Of a stretch of DNA of 64,000 nt, positions 42,141 through 50,978 are shown one piece after another. The position numbers and the translations under genes are program-made. Every line of letters starts with the position of its first letter. Position 1 is the stretch's first letter. The notes under the pieces are model-generated. The model saw only the letters and a list, made by a program, of their open reading frames with translations, did no database searches and was not told the origin of the DNA. The stretch is from UBA1479 sp038109305. Lineage in GTDB: Bacteria; Pseudomonadota; Alphaproteobacteria; Rhodospirillales; Casp-alpha2. The stretch is from the NCBI GenBank assembly GCA_038109305.1, contig JAYNIR010000005.1, positions 80,266 to 144,265 of the forward strand, written 5' to 3'.

Positions 42141-42361
42141 TTGGAAAGTTATCTCTACGCCGCACGGTTGGCCGGTTTCCGGTCATAGCCTTGACTTAAA
42201 GCTTATATGTCGCGCATCGCATATTAGGTAAGATCAATACGCGGAAAAGTGATAATGCGAGCCCGAATCGGTTATCGCGACGGGACCCACAGGGCCTGAA
42301 ACACGAGTTTAAAGGGCCGGAGTCAATCAGTCACACAATACGCAAGGGGGTTGGATTAATC

Positions 42362-42592
42362 ATGACGACACAGAATGCCGCCGCCGACAGCGCCGCCGTC
42401 GTGAAACCCGCGTCTCCCACCGTAAATTCGGGGAACTTTTTCACGAACATGAAACTGAGCACAAAATCCGGCGTCGGTTTCGCCGCCGTCATCGGCGTGG
42501 TCGCCACGGGAGACGGCGGGGCGCACGTCCGCTTCGAGCTGTACGATGCCGCCGCCGAAAAACTTGACGCGCTGATTACCTCCCAGGAATAG
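42362..42592 (+). pseudogene. Short N-terminal fragment, probably of a chemoreceptor
   Basis: This 76-codon frame starts MTTQNAAADSAAVVKPASPT and continues NFFTNMKLSTKSGVGFAAVI, which has the feel of the start of a methyl-accepting chemotaxis protein just before its first membrane helix. It then jumps to GDGGAHVRFELYDAAAEKLD and stops. The membrane helix is interrupted after GVVATG, so most of the receptor would be deleted. It might instead be a short genuine gene. The identification rests on a short segment. Confidence 0.4.
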
Positions 42593-42641
42593 CGCGCCTT
42601 AGGCCTCCGCGCGCCCACGCCGATTCATTTGCTGGCTTAAA

Positions 42642-43562
42642 TCAGGACCACGGCCCCTTGCGGGCGGGCCGGGCGGCGGGCTCACCGCCGGCCATGGCTT
42701 CCAGCCGGGCGATGCGTTCGTCCAACGGCGGATGGCTTGAAAACAGCGCCTGCATCTTGCCGGCGTTGATCGCGAGGGCGGCCATTTCATCGGGAATCGC
42801 CGGCGTATCATGCGCTTCCTTAAGCCGTTTCAGCGCCTCGATCATGTTGCGCCGGCCGGCCAGTTCGGCGCCGACCACATCCGCCCGATATTCCCGCCAC
42901 CGGGAAAACCACATGACGATCATCATCGCCAGAATGCCGAAGATGAATTGGGCCACCATGGAAACGATCCAAAACGCCGGGCCGTGCCCGCGTTCGACTT
43001 TGAACACCATGCGGTCGACCAGGAACCCGACGATCCGCGACAGGAAAATCACGAACGTATTCACCACGCCCTGGATCATCGTCAGCGTCACCATGTCGCC
43101 GTTCGCGACGTGCGCGACCTCGTGGCCGAGCACGGCCTCGACTTCCTTATGGCTCATATGATCCAGAAGTCCCGTCGATACGGCGACAAGCGCATCGTTC
43201 TTGCCCCACCCGGTGGCGAAGGCATTGGGTGACGGGTGATCGAAAATGCCGACTTCGGGCATGCCGATGCCGGTGCGCTGGGCCTGCGACGCAACTGTAT
43301 CCATCAGCCATTTTTCCGTCTGGTTCCGGGGCTGGGAAATCACCGTCACGCCCATGCCTGCTTTGGCCATGGTCTTTGACAGCAGCAACGAGATGAACGC
43401 GCCGGCGAAACCGACGACCACCGAATAAACCGTTAGCGCGGTGATATCCAGGTCGACCCCGTTCTGCTTGAGAAGCCCTTCAAACCCAAGCAGGCGGAAG
43501 GTCAGGCTGATCAGCGCGACGATCGCCAGGTTGGTGGCTAAAAACAGAAAAATGCGAAGCAT
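42642..43562 (-). CDS. htpX: Membrane zinc protease HtpX
   Basis: This 306-residue inner-membrane protease degrades damaged membrane proteins. The zinc motif is HEVAHVANGD in VLGHEVAHVANGDMVTLTMI, preceded by the segment ending LDHMSHKEVEAV. Membrane segments include FLFLATNLAIVALISLTFRL and ALTVYSVVVGFAGAFISLLL, plus two more near the C-terminal half (MVAQFIFGILAMMIVMWFS). The third zinc ligand lies in WREYRADVVGAELAG. The C-terminal tail is soluble. The ATG at 43562 is preferred to an upstream TTG. It lies in the block inserted between plsY and dprA. Confidence 0.92.
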   Translation of the reverse strand: MLRIFLFLATNLAIVALISLTFRLLGFEGLLKQNGVDLDITALTVYSVVVGFAGAFISLLLSKTMAKAGMGVTVISQPRNQTEKWLMDTVASQAQRTGIGMPEVGIFDHPSPNAFATGWGKNDALVAVSTGLLDHMSHKEVEAVLGHEVAHVANGDMVTLTMIQGVVNTFVIFLSRIVGFLVDRMVFKVERGHGPAFWIVSMVAQFIFGILAMMIVMWFSRWREYRADVVGAELAGRRNMIEALKRLKEAHDTPAIPDEMAALAINAGKMQALFSSHPPLDERIARLEAMAGGEPAARPARKGPWS

Positions 43563-43742
43563 GGTTCCAGTCCCCAATGATCAACGATGCGGCCCCGCGC
43601 GGACCGCGCTGTTTTTCTCGCAATTAATTTGGGCTGAATTTGGGCGGGCGCAATCGCCCGGGCGGAGAATTCAGGCGTCCGATGGCATTGTCAGCAGCGG
43701 ATTTTGGAGGGGATCGGGCGGGTGGCGGATACCGGGTGGCGC

Positions 43743-44393
43743 CTAGGCGGCGTCGCCGCCGTCCGGCGCGGCCGCTGGCGGACCGTTCTTTTTTTTGCCG
43801 ATCTTGCTTTCCGTACCGTTCATCAGGCGCTTTATGTTGTCCTTGTGGCGGACGACGGCCAGCACGGCGAGCGCCCCCGCCATCCAGGCCATGTGGTCGC
43901 CGTTGATCCAATAGGCATAGACCGGTGACGCGGCGAGGCAGACCAGCGACGCCAGGGACGAATACCGGAAGGTGCCGGCGACGATCAGCCACGTGGCGCC
44001 GGTGGCGAGCCCGACCATGAAATCGGCGGCGCACAAGACGCCGAAGGTTGTCGCCACGCCCTTGCCGCCGCGGAACTTGAGCCCGACCGGAAAATTGTGG
44101 CCGACGACACCGGCGAACCCGGCGACGAGCCCCGCGTCCCAGCCCCAGAAATGCGCCGCCGCGATGGCCGCCGCCGCGCCCTTGCCGGAATCGCAGACGA
44201 GCGTCATGAGCGCAAGGACCTTGTTGCCGGTGCGCAGAACGTTGGTGGCGCCGATGTTGCCGGAGCCGATTTTACGAATATCGCCGAGCCCCGCCATCCG
44301 GCACAGCGCCAGCCCGAAGGGGATCGACCCCAGCAGGTAGCCGCCGAGGGCGGCGTAGGCGAGCGCGGGTTGCATGATGTCGCCCCCGGACAT
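43743..44393 (-). CDS. plsY: Acyl-phosphate glycerol-3-phosphate acyltransferase
   Basis: This 216-residue membrane enzyme starts phospholipid synthesis using acyl phosphate. The three family motifs are visible: GSIPFG near 22-27, RKIGSGNIGATNVLRTGNK, and the segment KFRGGKGVATTFGVL (the GGKGVAT phosphate loop). Five or more hydrophobic segments are present. Its start lies three bases after the pyrC-like stop, so translation is probably coupled. The C-terminal extension (KIGKKKNGPPAAAPDGGDAA) is longer than in many homologues and looks disordered. Confidence 0.94.
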   Translation of the reverse strand: MSGGDIMQPALAYAALGGYLLGSIPFGLALCRMAGLGDIRKIGSGNIGATNVLRTGNKVLALMTLVCDSGKGAAAAIAAAHFWGWDAGLVAGFAGVVGHNFPVGLKFRGGKGVATTFGVLCAADFMVGLATGATWLIVAGTFRYSSLASLVCLAASPVYAYWINGDHMAWMAGALAVLAVVRHKDNIKRLMNGTESKIGKKKNGPPAAAPDGGDAA

Positions 44394-44396
44394 GGC

Positions 44397-45731
44397 TCAG
44401 CCGCCGCTAGGATGCTCATGGACCGTGCGGCCGTCGATCACCGTGCGGAGCACGAGCCCCTGCACCGGGCGGCCGTCAAACGGCGAGTTCTTGGACTTGG
44501 AATTGAGCTTGTCCGCGTCGACCTTCCAGCTCCGGTCCGGGTCGAACACCACCAGGTCGGCCGACGCGCCCGTGGCGAGCCGTCCGGCCTTCAGGCCCAT
44601 CAGGTCAGCCGGTTTTTGGGAGATGAGTGCAAGCGCCTGTAAAAGGTGCAGATGGTTGTTGTGGTAGAGTTCGAGCATCACCGGCAACAGCGTCTCCAAG
44701 CCGATACCGCCGGTGGCCGCCTGGGCGAAGGGCAGGCGTTTTTCTTCTTCGTCCTGGGGCCGGTGGTCGGACGCGATACAGTCGATGACGCCGTCGGCAA
44801 TCGCCCGGACGATGGCCTGGCGGTCGGCCTCGTCACGGAGCGGCGGAGAAAGCTTGGCGAACGTGCGGTAGTCGCCGATGGCCATTTCATTCAGCGCGAA
44901 ATAGGGCGGCGCCGTATCGCAGGTGATGGCAAGGCCCCGGTCCTTGGCGGCGCGGATCGCCTCGATGCTGTCCGAGGTCGAAACGTTGGCGAAATGCAGC
45001 CGCCCGCCGGTCATCGCCGCCAGCCGGATGTCGCGTTCGACCATGATGATTTCGGCCTCGCGCGGAATGCCCGATAGGCCCAGCCGCGTTGCGTTTTCGC
45101 CCAGGTTCATGGCGCCGCCGTCGGCGAGCGCCGGTTCTTCGGGCCGCTGGCAAATTAACAGGCCGAAGGTCGCCGCGTAGCTCAGCGCCTGGCGCAATAC
45201 CTGCGGGTCGGCGACCGAGTTGACGCCGTCGGTGAAGGCAATGGCCCCCGATCCGCGGAGCAATCCCAGTTCGGCCAGTTCCTTGCCCTTCAGCCCCTTG
45301 GTCACGGCGCCGTAGGGATAGACCTTGGTCAGACCCAGTTGCCGCGCCCGGCGGGCGACGAATTCGACGACCGACATGTCGTCGATGGCCGGGTCGGTGT
45401 CGGGCAGGCAGACCAGCGTAGTCACGCCCCCCGCCGTCGCGGCGCGCCCGGCGGTTGCCAGGGTTTCTTTCTGTTCGGCGCCCGGTTCGCCCAGGTGTGC
45501 CCTGATGTCGACCAGGCCCGGGCCGATGCAGGCGCCGCCGCAGTCGATGATCGTGGCGTCCTTCGGCTCGCCGCCCTTGAAAATGTCGGGACCCCAGTCG
45601 GCGATGGCTTCGCCGTCGGTCAGCACGCCGCCGGCTTTGGACGCGGGCGCGTCGGTGCCGCTCGCCGGGTCGAGCAGGCGGGCGTTGACGTAGGCAATCC
45701 GCCCGAGCGGCTTGTCCAACTTAACCGCCAT
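44397..45731 (-). CDS. Dihydroorotase-like protein, probably non-catalytic PyrC' (PyrX)
   Basis: This 444-residue amidohydrolase-fold protein sits directly after pyrB. Its metal site is degraded. The usual DxHxH reads DIRAH (Arg77 in place of the first His), the following LR reads LG, the next His is Gln195 in LLICQRPEEP, and the last is Asn249 in LHFANVST. The final Asp322 in SDHRPQ remains. In Pseudomonas and relatives such a PyrC' protein has no dihydroorotase activity but is needed to assemble aspartate transcarbamoylase, and the linkage to pyrB fits that role. A separate active pyrC would be required elsewhere. Confidence 0.85.
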   Translation of the reverse strand: MAVKLDKPLGRIAYVNARLLDPASGTDAPASKAGGVLTDGEAIADWGPDIFKGGEPKDATIIDCGGACIGPGLVDIRAHLGEPGAEQKETLATAGRAATAGGVTTLVCLPDTDPAIDDMSVVEFVARRARQLGLTKVYPYGAVTKGLKGKELAELGLLRGSGAIAFTDGVNSVADPQVLRQALSYAATFGLLICQRPEEPALADGGAMNLGENATRLGLSGIPREAEIIMVERDIRLAAMTGGRLHFANVSTSDSIEAIRAAKDRGLAITCDTAPPYFALNEMAIGDYRTFAKLSPPLRDEADRQAIVRAIADGVIDCIASDHRPQDEEEKRLPFAQAATGGIGLETLLPVMLELYHNNHLHLLQALALISQKPADLMGLKAGRLATGASADLVVFDPDRSWKVDADKLNSKSKNSPFDGRPVQGLVLRTVIDGRTVHEHPSGG

Positions 45732-45785
45732 GGCGCCCTCCGTCCTCCGCCGGCCGTGGTCCGGCCCGGTATGGCGTCTTGCCGG

Positions 45786-46757
45786 TCACAGGTTTTTCTC
45801 GCTCAGCGGTTCGAGATTGTGGGCGAGTATTTCCAGCGCCGCCATGCGTACGGCGACGCCCATTTCCACCTGTTCGCGGATGACCGACCGGTAAAAGTCG
45901 TCGGCGACTTCCGAATCGATCTCGACCCCCCGGTTCATCGGTCCCGGATGCATGATCAGCGCGTCCGGCTTGGCGTGCGCCAGCATTTCGTAATTCAGCC
46001 CGAAATAGGTGAAGTATTCCCGGACCGAGGGGAAGTAGTTGGATTTCATGCGTTCCTGTTGAAGCCTGAGCATCATGACGATGTCGCAGTCCTTCAAGCC
46101 CTCGGCCATGTCGTAAAAGACCTCGACGCCATACCTTTCCGCCGCTGTCGGGATCAGCGTGCGCGGCGCGATCAGCCGCACGCGGGCCCCCATGGTGGTC
46201 AGGAGGATGATGTTGGACCGCGCAACGCGCGAATGCAGGATGTCGCCGCAGATCGCGACCGTCAGCCCGGCCAGTCGGCCGAGCCGCCGCCGGATGGTCA
46301 GCGCGTCCAGCAGCGCCTGGGTCGGGTGTTCATGGCTGCCGTCGCCGGCGTTGATCACGGCGCAGTTCACTTTTTCGGACAGCAGCTTCACCGCGCCGGA
46401 ACTGTCGTGGCGGACGACAAGCACATCCGGGTGCATGGCGTTCAGCGTCATCGCCGTATCAACCAGCGTTTCGCCCTTTTTAATAGAGCTGCCGGAAATC
46501 GACATGTTGATGACGTCGCCGCCCAACCGCTTGCCGGCCAGTTCGAACGACGTGCGGGTGCGGGTCGATGCCTCGAAGAACAGGTTGATGACCGTGCGTC
46601 CGCGCAGCACCGATTTTTTCTTATCGGTCTGCCGGTTCTGTTCGACGTAGGTTTCGGACCTGTCGAGAAGAAAGGATATTTCCGCCGGTGTCAGGCCTTC
46701 GATACCGAGCAAATGGCGATGGGGAAATTCTGTCAATGCCGTGTCGCCGGAATTCAT
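45786..46757 (-). CDS. pyrB: Aspartate carbamoyltransferase catalytic subunit
   Basis: This 323-residue transferase makes carbamoyl-aspartate in pyrimidine synthesis. The carbamoyl-phosphate loop is FFEASTRTRTSFELAGKRLG and the HPTQALLDALTI segment (GDGSHEHPTQ) is canonical. DALIMHPGPMNRGVEID carries the aspartate-binding loop near the end. I chose the ATG at 46757 (MNSGDTALTE); upstream in-frame sequence is not conserved. It is followed by the pyrC-like gene and probably forms a complex with it. No PyrI regulatory chain is nearby. Confidence 0.96.
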   Translation of the reverse strand: MNSGDTALTEFPHRHLLGIEGLTPAEISFLLDRSETYVEQNRQTDKKKSVLRGRTVINLFFEASTRTRTSFELAGKRLGGDVINMSISGSSIKKGETLVDTAMTLNAMHPDVLVVRHDSSGAVKLLSEKVNCAVINAGDGSHEHPTQALLDALTIRRRLGRLAGLTVAICGDILHSRVARSNIILLTTMGARVRLIAPRTLIPTAAERYGVEVFYDMAEGLKDCDIVMMLRLQQERMKSNYFPSVREYFTYFGLNYEMLAHAKPDALIMHPGPMNRGVEIDSEVADDFYRSVIREQVEMGVAVRMAALEILAHNLEPLSEKNL

Positions 46758-47011
46758 GGCCGGGAATATAGGGCGGACAGCCCCCCGGGTCACGCAAAAT
46801 TGCCACACTTTGTAAACCGCGGGATTTGATGGCATGATAGGCAGCGTCTGCGGCCGAAAACCGCAGAGGATGATCAGATTTGCGGTCTGTTCGGCGACGA
46901 TTAGCGGAAGCGGTGCCGCCAAACCGGAAAATAAACGAGCAATCGAATTTGGCGCCTCAGAAACCAAAAAACCGCGAGACCGATTCGGTCAATACGGGAA
47001 CCGACGTGTCG

Positions 47012-47839
47012 ATGCCCCAGGTCCTGGACCGGTTGCATGACGGTGTCGCCGTGTTCGGGGCCGATGGCGGGCTCGTTCACGCCAACGAAGCCTGCCGAAA
47101 TTTGTTCAAGCCCATCGCCCGCGAATTCAAGCCCGGCGCGACCTTCGGGGCGTTGATGTCGTTGGCGGGCGACAAAAACATCCTAGCCGACGCCTTCGTC
47201 GGGCCTGGTGAACTGGAATTTTCCGAAGGCCGGGTGATTTTGCTTCGTGAAAGCGCGCTGCCGGGCGCCGGCGTTGTCCGGACATTTTCGGACCTGACCG
47301 AATACCGCCGCCAACAGGCGCAGATCGTTTACGAGGCAAGCCTGGACGAAGTCACGGGCCTGCCGAACCGGTCGTTGTTTCTCGACCGTCTGGGCGCTGC
47401 GCTCAGGCAGAGTGCGCGCGCCAAAAAACAGCTCGCGGTTTTGTTCATCGACCTGGACGGGTTCAAGGCGCTCAACGACACGCTGGGGCACGAGGCCGGG
47501 GACCTTGTTTTAAAGCAGGTCGGCGTGCGGCTGTCGGCCCGGGTCCGCGCGTCGGATACGGTCGCCCGGTTCGGCGGCGACGAATTCGTCGTGTTGCTGC
47601 TTGAAATTTCCAACGCCGACGACGTAGGCATGGTCGCCAAATCCATCGTTGATGAGTTGTCCCGGCCGTTTTTGGTCAGGGGCGACACCGCCGTGATCGG
47701 CGCGTCCATCGGCGTTGCGGTCTATCCCCGGGACGGCGGCGATGGCGACGAACTGATCCGCCGGGCGGACAACGCCATGTACGACGTCAAACATTCGGGC
47801 AAACGCGGGTACCGGCACGCCAGCGAATTAACGTCCTGA
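47012..47839 (+). CDS. PAS-GGDEF diguanylate cyclase
   Basis: This 275-residue protein starts MPQVLDRLHDGVAVFGADGG, the start of a PAS-like sensor domain ending near RTFSDLTEYR. A linker of coiled-coil character (QAQIVYEASLDEVTGLPNRS) leads to a full GGDEF domain: DLDGFKALNDTLGHEAGD, then RFGGDEFVVLLLE. The inhibitory I-site RASD lies five residues before GGDEF, so it is probably product-inhibited. It makes cyclic di-GMP, which the PilZ protein could bind. The start is uncertain; an upstream TTG at 46880 opens an untypical 44-residue lead. It is divergent from pyrB. Confidence 0.88.
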   Translation: MPQVLDRLHDGVAVFGADGGLVHANEACRNLFKPIAREFKPGATFGALMSLAGDKNILADAFVGPGELEFSEGRVILLRESALPGAGVVRTFSDLTEYRRQQAQIVYEASLDEVTGLPNRSLFLDRLGAALRQSARAKKQLAVLFIDLDGFKALNDTLGHEAGDLVLKQVGVRLSARVRASDTVARFGGDEFVVLLLEISNADDVGMVAKSIVDELSRPFLVRGDTAVIGASIGVAVYPRDGGDGDELIRRADNAMYDVKHSGKRGYRHASELTS

Positions 47840-47892
47840 ACGGCGCGCCCAAGGACCGACGCCTTGATGTCAGCGGATTCCCGGACGGCGGG

Positions 47893-48354
47893 TCAATTGA
47901 TGGCGTCCAGCGCACCTTGCAATATGTAAGTCGCGGCCAGCTTGTCGACGACCTGCGCCCGGCGGCCCCGGGTCATGTCGACGTCATCGACCAACATCCG
48001 CACGACGGCGGCGGTGGACAGCCGTTCGTCCCAGAACGCGACCGGCATGTCGCGGCGCGCCAACAGGTTTTGCGCGAACTGCCGGGTCGATTGGCACCGG
48101 GGGCCTTCGCGGCCATCCATGGACACGGGAAGCCCCAGGATCAGGCTGGCGGCGCCGTGTTCGTCCATCAAGGCGAACAAGGCCTCCGAATCTCGGGTGA
48201 ATTTCCCCCGGGCCAGCACGGTCAGCGGGCTCGCCACCTTCCGTTCCACATCGGACAGCGCAAGGCCGATGGTTTTCGTGCCCAGGTCGATCCCTATCAA
48301 CCGGGCGTTGCGGCCGAGGGTGCCCGATATTTCCTTGATATCCATGATCGCCAT
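47893..48354 (-). CDS. ruvX: Putative Holliday junction resolvase / 16S rRNA maturation nuclease
   Basis: This 153-residue RNase H-fold protein of the YqgF/RuvX family has the start segment LIGIDLGTKTIGLALSD, where the first Asp is catalytic. The other motifs are LILGLPVSMDG and the C-terminal acidic pair in FWDERLSTAAVVRMLVDDVD. It is essential in many bacteria and acts in rRNA maturation. The chain opens MAIMDIKEISGTLGRNARLI. Position next to pyrB and divergent from gatCAB is the usual order. Confidence 0.92.
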   Translation of the reverse strand: MAIMDIKEISGTLGRNARLIGIDLGTKTIGLALSDVERKVASPLTVLARGKFTRDSEALFALMDEHGAASLILGLPVSMDGREGPRCQSTRQFAQNLLARRDMPVAFWDERLSTAAVVRMLVDDVDMTRGRRAQVVDKLAATYILQGALDAIN

Positions 48355-48465
48355 TTTCGGCCCGTTGGTGTAAGTTGTTTCTAACCCGTTGATAGAGGTA
48401 ACATATATCGTGCTCTCGAAGGGATAACACTAAAAAGGGGTAAGGCTGGTCGAAGGGCGTCAGCC

Positions 48466-49341
48466 ATGATCATGATGGCGTTCGGTCTGCAACGCGGTTG
48501 GCGTGGGGAGGATGGTCTTCCCGGCGACGGCGGTCTATTTGCGGCCGTCCGATCCAGCGCCCTGTTCGCCGCCGTTTGCGTCGCCGGTCTGTTTCCGGCA
48601 GGCCCGGCCGAGGCCGACGATAACCGGGGGGTGATGTTCCTCGGCCATCCGATTATTCCCATGCCGGGCCGCTATCTCGTGACCAAGGATGTCCAGGTCC
48701 GCAAGTCGCCCGAAACCAAGGGCGAAAAGGTCACCACGTTCAAAGAAGGCGCCCGGATCGATGTGTTCGGCCGCGCCAAGGGAAGCTGGATGGCGGTGCG
48801 CCGGAAAGGCAAGGACCTGGGCTTCGTCTATGAACCCATACTGGTGCCGCTGTTGTCCGATCCGCCGGCGATCCCGGTTATATCCAAAGCGTCGTTTCCC
48901 AAGGGCCGGTGCGATTACAAAATCCAGCCCGAGGGTGAAACTCCCATCGAAAGCCAGGAATTCCGGTCGTTCGACTACCGGGTGAAATTCGAATGCCGGG
49001 TCGACGACCGGTCGTTCGCGTTTGGATCGCCCATGTTCATCAGCGAAGGCCCCTACAACAACAGCCGTCAGCCGATCCATCAGATCGGCCTCGACGTGCT
49101 GGAACTGTCGCAGGATTACGACCGATTTTTCTCGACCAACCTGCTTTACGACCGGCTCAAGGGCGAGGTCCGGTTCGACGGCGTCAGCGTCGATGCCTAC
49201 AAGGTCAAAACCCCGCCGAAGGCGCGGCGTGCCAAATCCGCGACGGACGCGTTGCGCGCCGCGGTTGCCCTGGCGCTGGCCGCCTGGTCGGAGGCCTTTT
49301 GGCGCGATTTCTCCAAGGCCTTGAAAAAAGAGGATGAATAG
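48466..49341 (+). CDS. Exported SH3-domain protein
   Basis: This 291-residue protein has a signal-like start (the hydrophobic stretch SSALFAAVCVAGLFPAGPAE) after a long N-terminal lead. A bacterial SH3 domain follows (YLVTKDVQVRKSPETKGEKV, FVYEPILVPLL). The rest is a beta-rich domain with a cysteine pair (PKGRCDYKIQ and VKFECRVDD) and a Lys/Arg-rich helical tail. SH3 domains of this type bind cell-wall or peptide partners in the periplasm. The start is uncertain: the first ATG lies well upstream of the hydrophobic stretch. Confidence 0.7.
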   Translation: MIMMAFGLQRGWRGEDGLPGDGGLFAAVRSSALFAAVCVAGLFPAGPAEADDNRGVMFLGHPIIPMPGRYLVTKDVQVRKSPETKGEKVTTFKEGARIDVFGRAKGSWMAVRRKGKDLGFVYEPILVPLLSDPPAIPVISKASFPKGRCDYKIQPEGETPIESQEFRSFDYRVKFECRVDDRSFAFGSPMFISEGPYNNSRQPIHQIGLDVLELSQDYDRFFSTNLLYDRLKGEVRFDGVSVDAYKVKTPPKARRAKSATDALRAAVALALAAWSEAFWRDFSKALKKEDE

Positions 49342-49504
49342 TGCTGACGCGCGGCAACGCCGCGCCCGCTGTGTTCCGGCGCGCACCCTGCCTTGGGCCT
49401 CGGGCCGCCTTAGATTTGTGAATCCCGCCAACCGTGATCTGTGAACCGGCACCGCCCGTGGACACCCGGTATTTACGCCGGGCCGGATTTCGTGCATACA
49501 GCAA

Positions 49505-49712
49505 AAGGGCCTAATTTTTAATCATTTATACGATTATGTCACTTTTTTAATCGTTCTCTTGTTGTTTTTTTGCAACACCAACCTCGAAAATATCTTATAA
49601 CTTACTGTTTTAATATAGTAATTTATTTTACTGTTATGTGGCACTCCTTTCGCTACGTGTTGCACCTGAGCGGGTGAATGCCCCCAAAACACAATGCAGA
49701 AGGATCAGATAA
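49505..49712 (+). promoter_or_regulatory. AT-rich control region of the TorF-type porin
   Basis: This strikingly AT-rich ~150-base stretch stands out in a GC-rich chromosome. It contains TTATAA- and TAATAT-like -10 candidates, TTGCAA as a possible -35, and the exact inverted pair TGCAACAC (49571-49578) and GTGTTGCA (49657-49664). The 49342-49504 stretch before it shows no gene. Confidence 0.5.
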
Positions 49713-50474
49713 ATGAAATGCATGGTGCGGCTTTTGAGCGCGATGGGCCTGGTGGCGGCGATGGTGGCGCCTTTCGAGGTTCAAGCCGCTGAGAGCAAAT
49801 CTAAATTTCCGGGGACTTTTTCCGCCAATGCAGGCGTCGTCACCGAATACCGGTTCCGCGGTCTGGACCAGTCCGACAAGAACCCGGCCATTCAGGGCGG
49901 GATTGATTGGAACATCGACACGGGCTACGAGGACACCGGCGTTTACGTCGGCATGTGGGGCTCCAACATCGACTTCAACGACGGCGACGATTCCAGTGTT
50001 GAAATCGACTGGTACGGCGGCATCACGGGTAAGGTCGGCGCTGTCGGCTGGGACCTGGGCGTCGTCTACTTCTCCTATCCGGGCGCGGCGTCCAGCCGTA
50101 ATTATGACTTCGTCGAAGTCGGCCTGGGTCTGAGCTACGACATCGGCGACACCGGTGTTTCCGTCAGCGCCAATTACAACTACTCGCCGGACTTCTTCGC
50201 CGGGTCGGGTAACGCGCACTGGTTCACGGTGGGCGGTTCCTACGCGGTTCCGGTTGACATCATGGAAGGCGTGACCCTCGAAGCCTCTGTCGGCCGGCAG
50301 ATCATCAATGACAACACGGCGTTCGGGCAGCCCGACTACACGACGTGGTCGCTCGGCGCGACCTTGGGCATCACCAGTAACGTCTCCGCCGGTATTTCCT
50401 ATCAGGACACCAACATCACCAACAGCCGCCTCGCGGACACAGTGGTGATCGGTTCATTGACGGCGCGCTTCTGA
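49713..50474 (+). CDS. TorF-family outer-membrane porin
   Basis: This 253-residue outer-membrane beta-barrel has a signal peptide (MVRLLSAMGLVAAMVAPFEV, cleaved near QAAE). The mature chain has many amphipathic strands with alternating aromatic residues (GVVTEYRFRGLDQSDKNPAI, WGSNIDFNDGDDSSVEIDWY) and ends in Phe, the usual outer-membrane insertion signal (VVIGSLTARF). The family is found across alpha- and gammaproteobacteria and its substrate is unknown. An AT-rich control region precedes it. A hairpin CCCCCG/CGGGGG at 50499-50516 follows the stop without a T tract. Confidence 0.9.
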   Translation: MKCMVRLLSAMGLVAAMVAPFEVQAAESKSKFPGTFSANAGVVTEYRFRGLDQSDKNPAIQGGIDWNIDTGYEDTGVYVGMWGSNIDFNDGDDSSVEIDWYGGITGKVGAVGWDLGVVYFSYPGAASSRNYDFVEVGLGLSYDIGDTGVSVSANYNYSPDFFAGSGNAHWFTVGGSYAVPVDIMEGVTLEASVGRQIINDNTAFGQPDYTTWSLGATLGITSNVSAGISYQDTNITNSRLADTVVIGSLTARF

Positions 50475-50690
50475 TCTGACAGTCGCCTGAAAAAATTGCC
50501 CCCGGTTGATCGGGGGTGGGACAAAATCCGCCTGGCGCCGGTCTCCCCGGTTCCGGGCGGGTTTGCTTTCGTTTCGCGTTTTGCGATGCCTCCGGTGGCT
50601 TTGGCGGCTTGCCGCTCCCCGTGGGCGATGCTAGGTTTCGCGCCGACCGAATTCCCGATGAAATCCACCTGAACCGGAGCCCATTGTCCA

Positions 50691-50978
50691 ATGTCCCTGG
50701 ATAAAGAAGACGTCCGCCGCGTGGCGTTTCTGGCCCGCATCCGCGTGCCCGAGGACGCGCTCGCCCCGGTGGCCCAGGAATTGAACAACATCATCGACTG
50801 GGTCGAACAACTGGCCGAGGTCGACACCGACGGGGTCGAGCCCATCACGGGCGTGACCGCCCTGACTGCGCCCATGCGGAAAGACCAGGTCACGGACGCG
50901 GGTTATCCCAACCGGGTCGTCGGAAACGCGCCCGACCGGGTCGAAGACTTTTACGCCGTTCCGAAGGTGGTCGACTGA
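50691..50978 (+). CDS. gatC: Glu/Asp-tRNA amidotransferase subunit C
   Basis: This 95-residue subunit belts GatA and GatB together. It reads MSLDKEDVRRVAFLARIRVP, LNNIIDWVEQLAEVDTDGVE and PMRKDQVTDAGYPNRVVGNA, all canonical. It overlaps the gatA start by one base (TGATG) and heads a gatC-gatA-gatB operon that amidates misacylated Glu-tRNA(Gln) and Asp-tRNA(Asn). Confidence 0.96.
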   Translation: MSLDKEDVRRVAFLARIRVPEDALAPVAQELNNIIDWVEQLAEVDTDGVEPITGVTALTAPMRKDQVTDAGYPNRVVGNAPDRVEDFYAVPKVVD

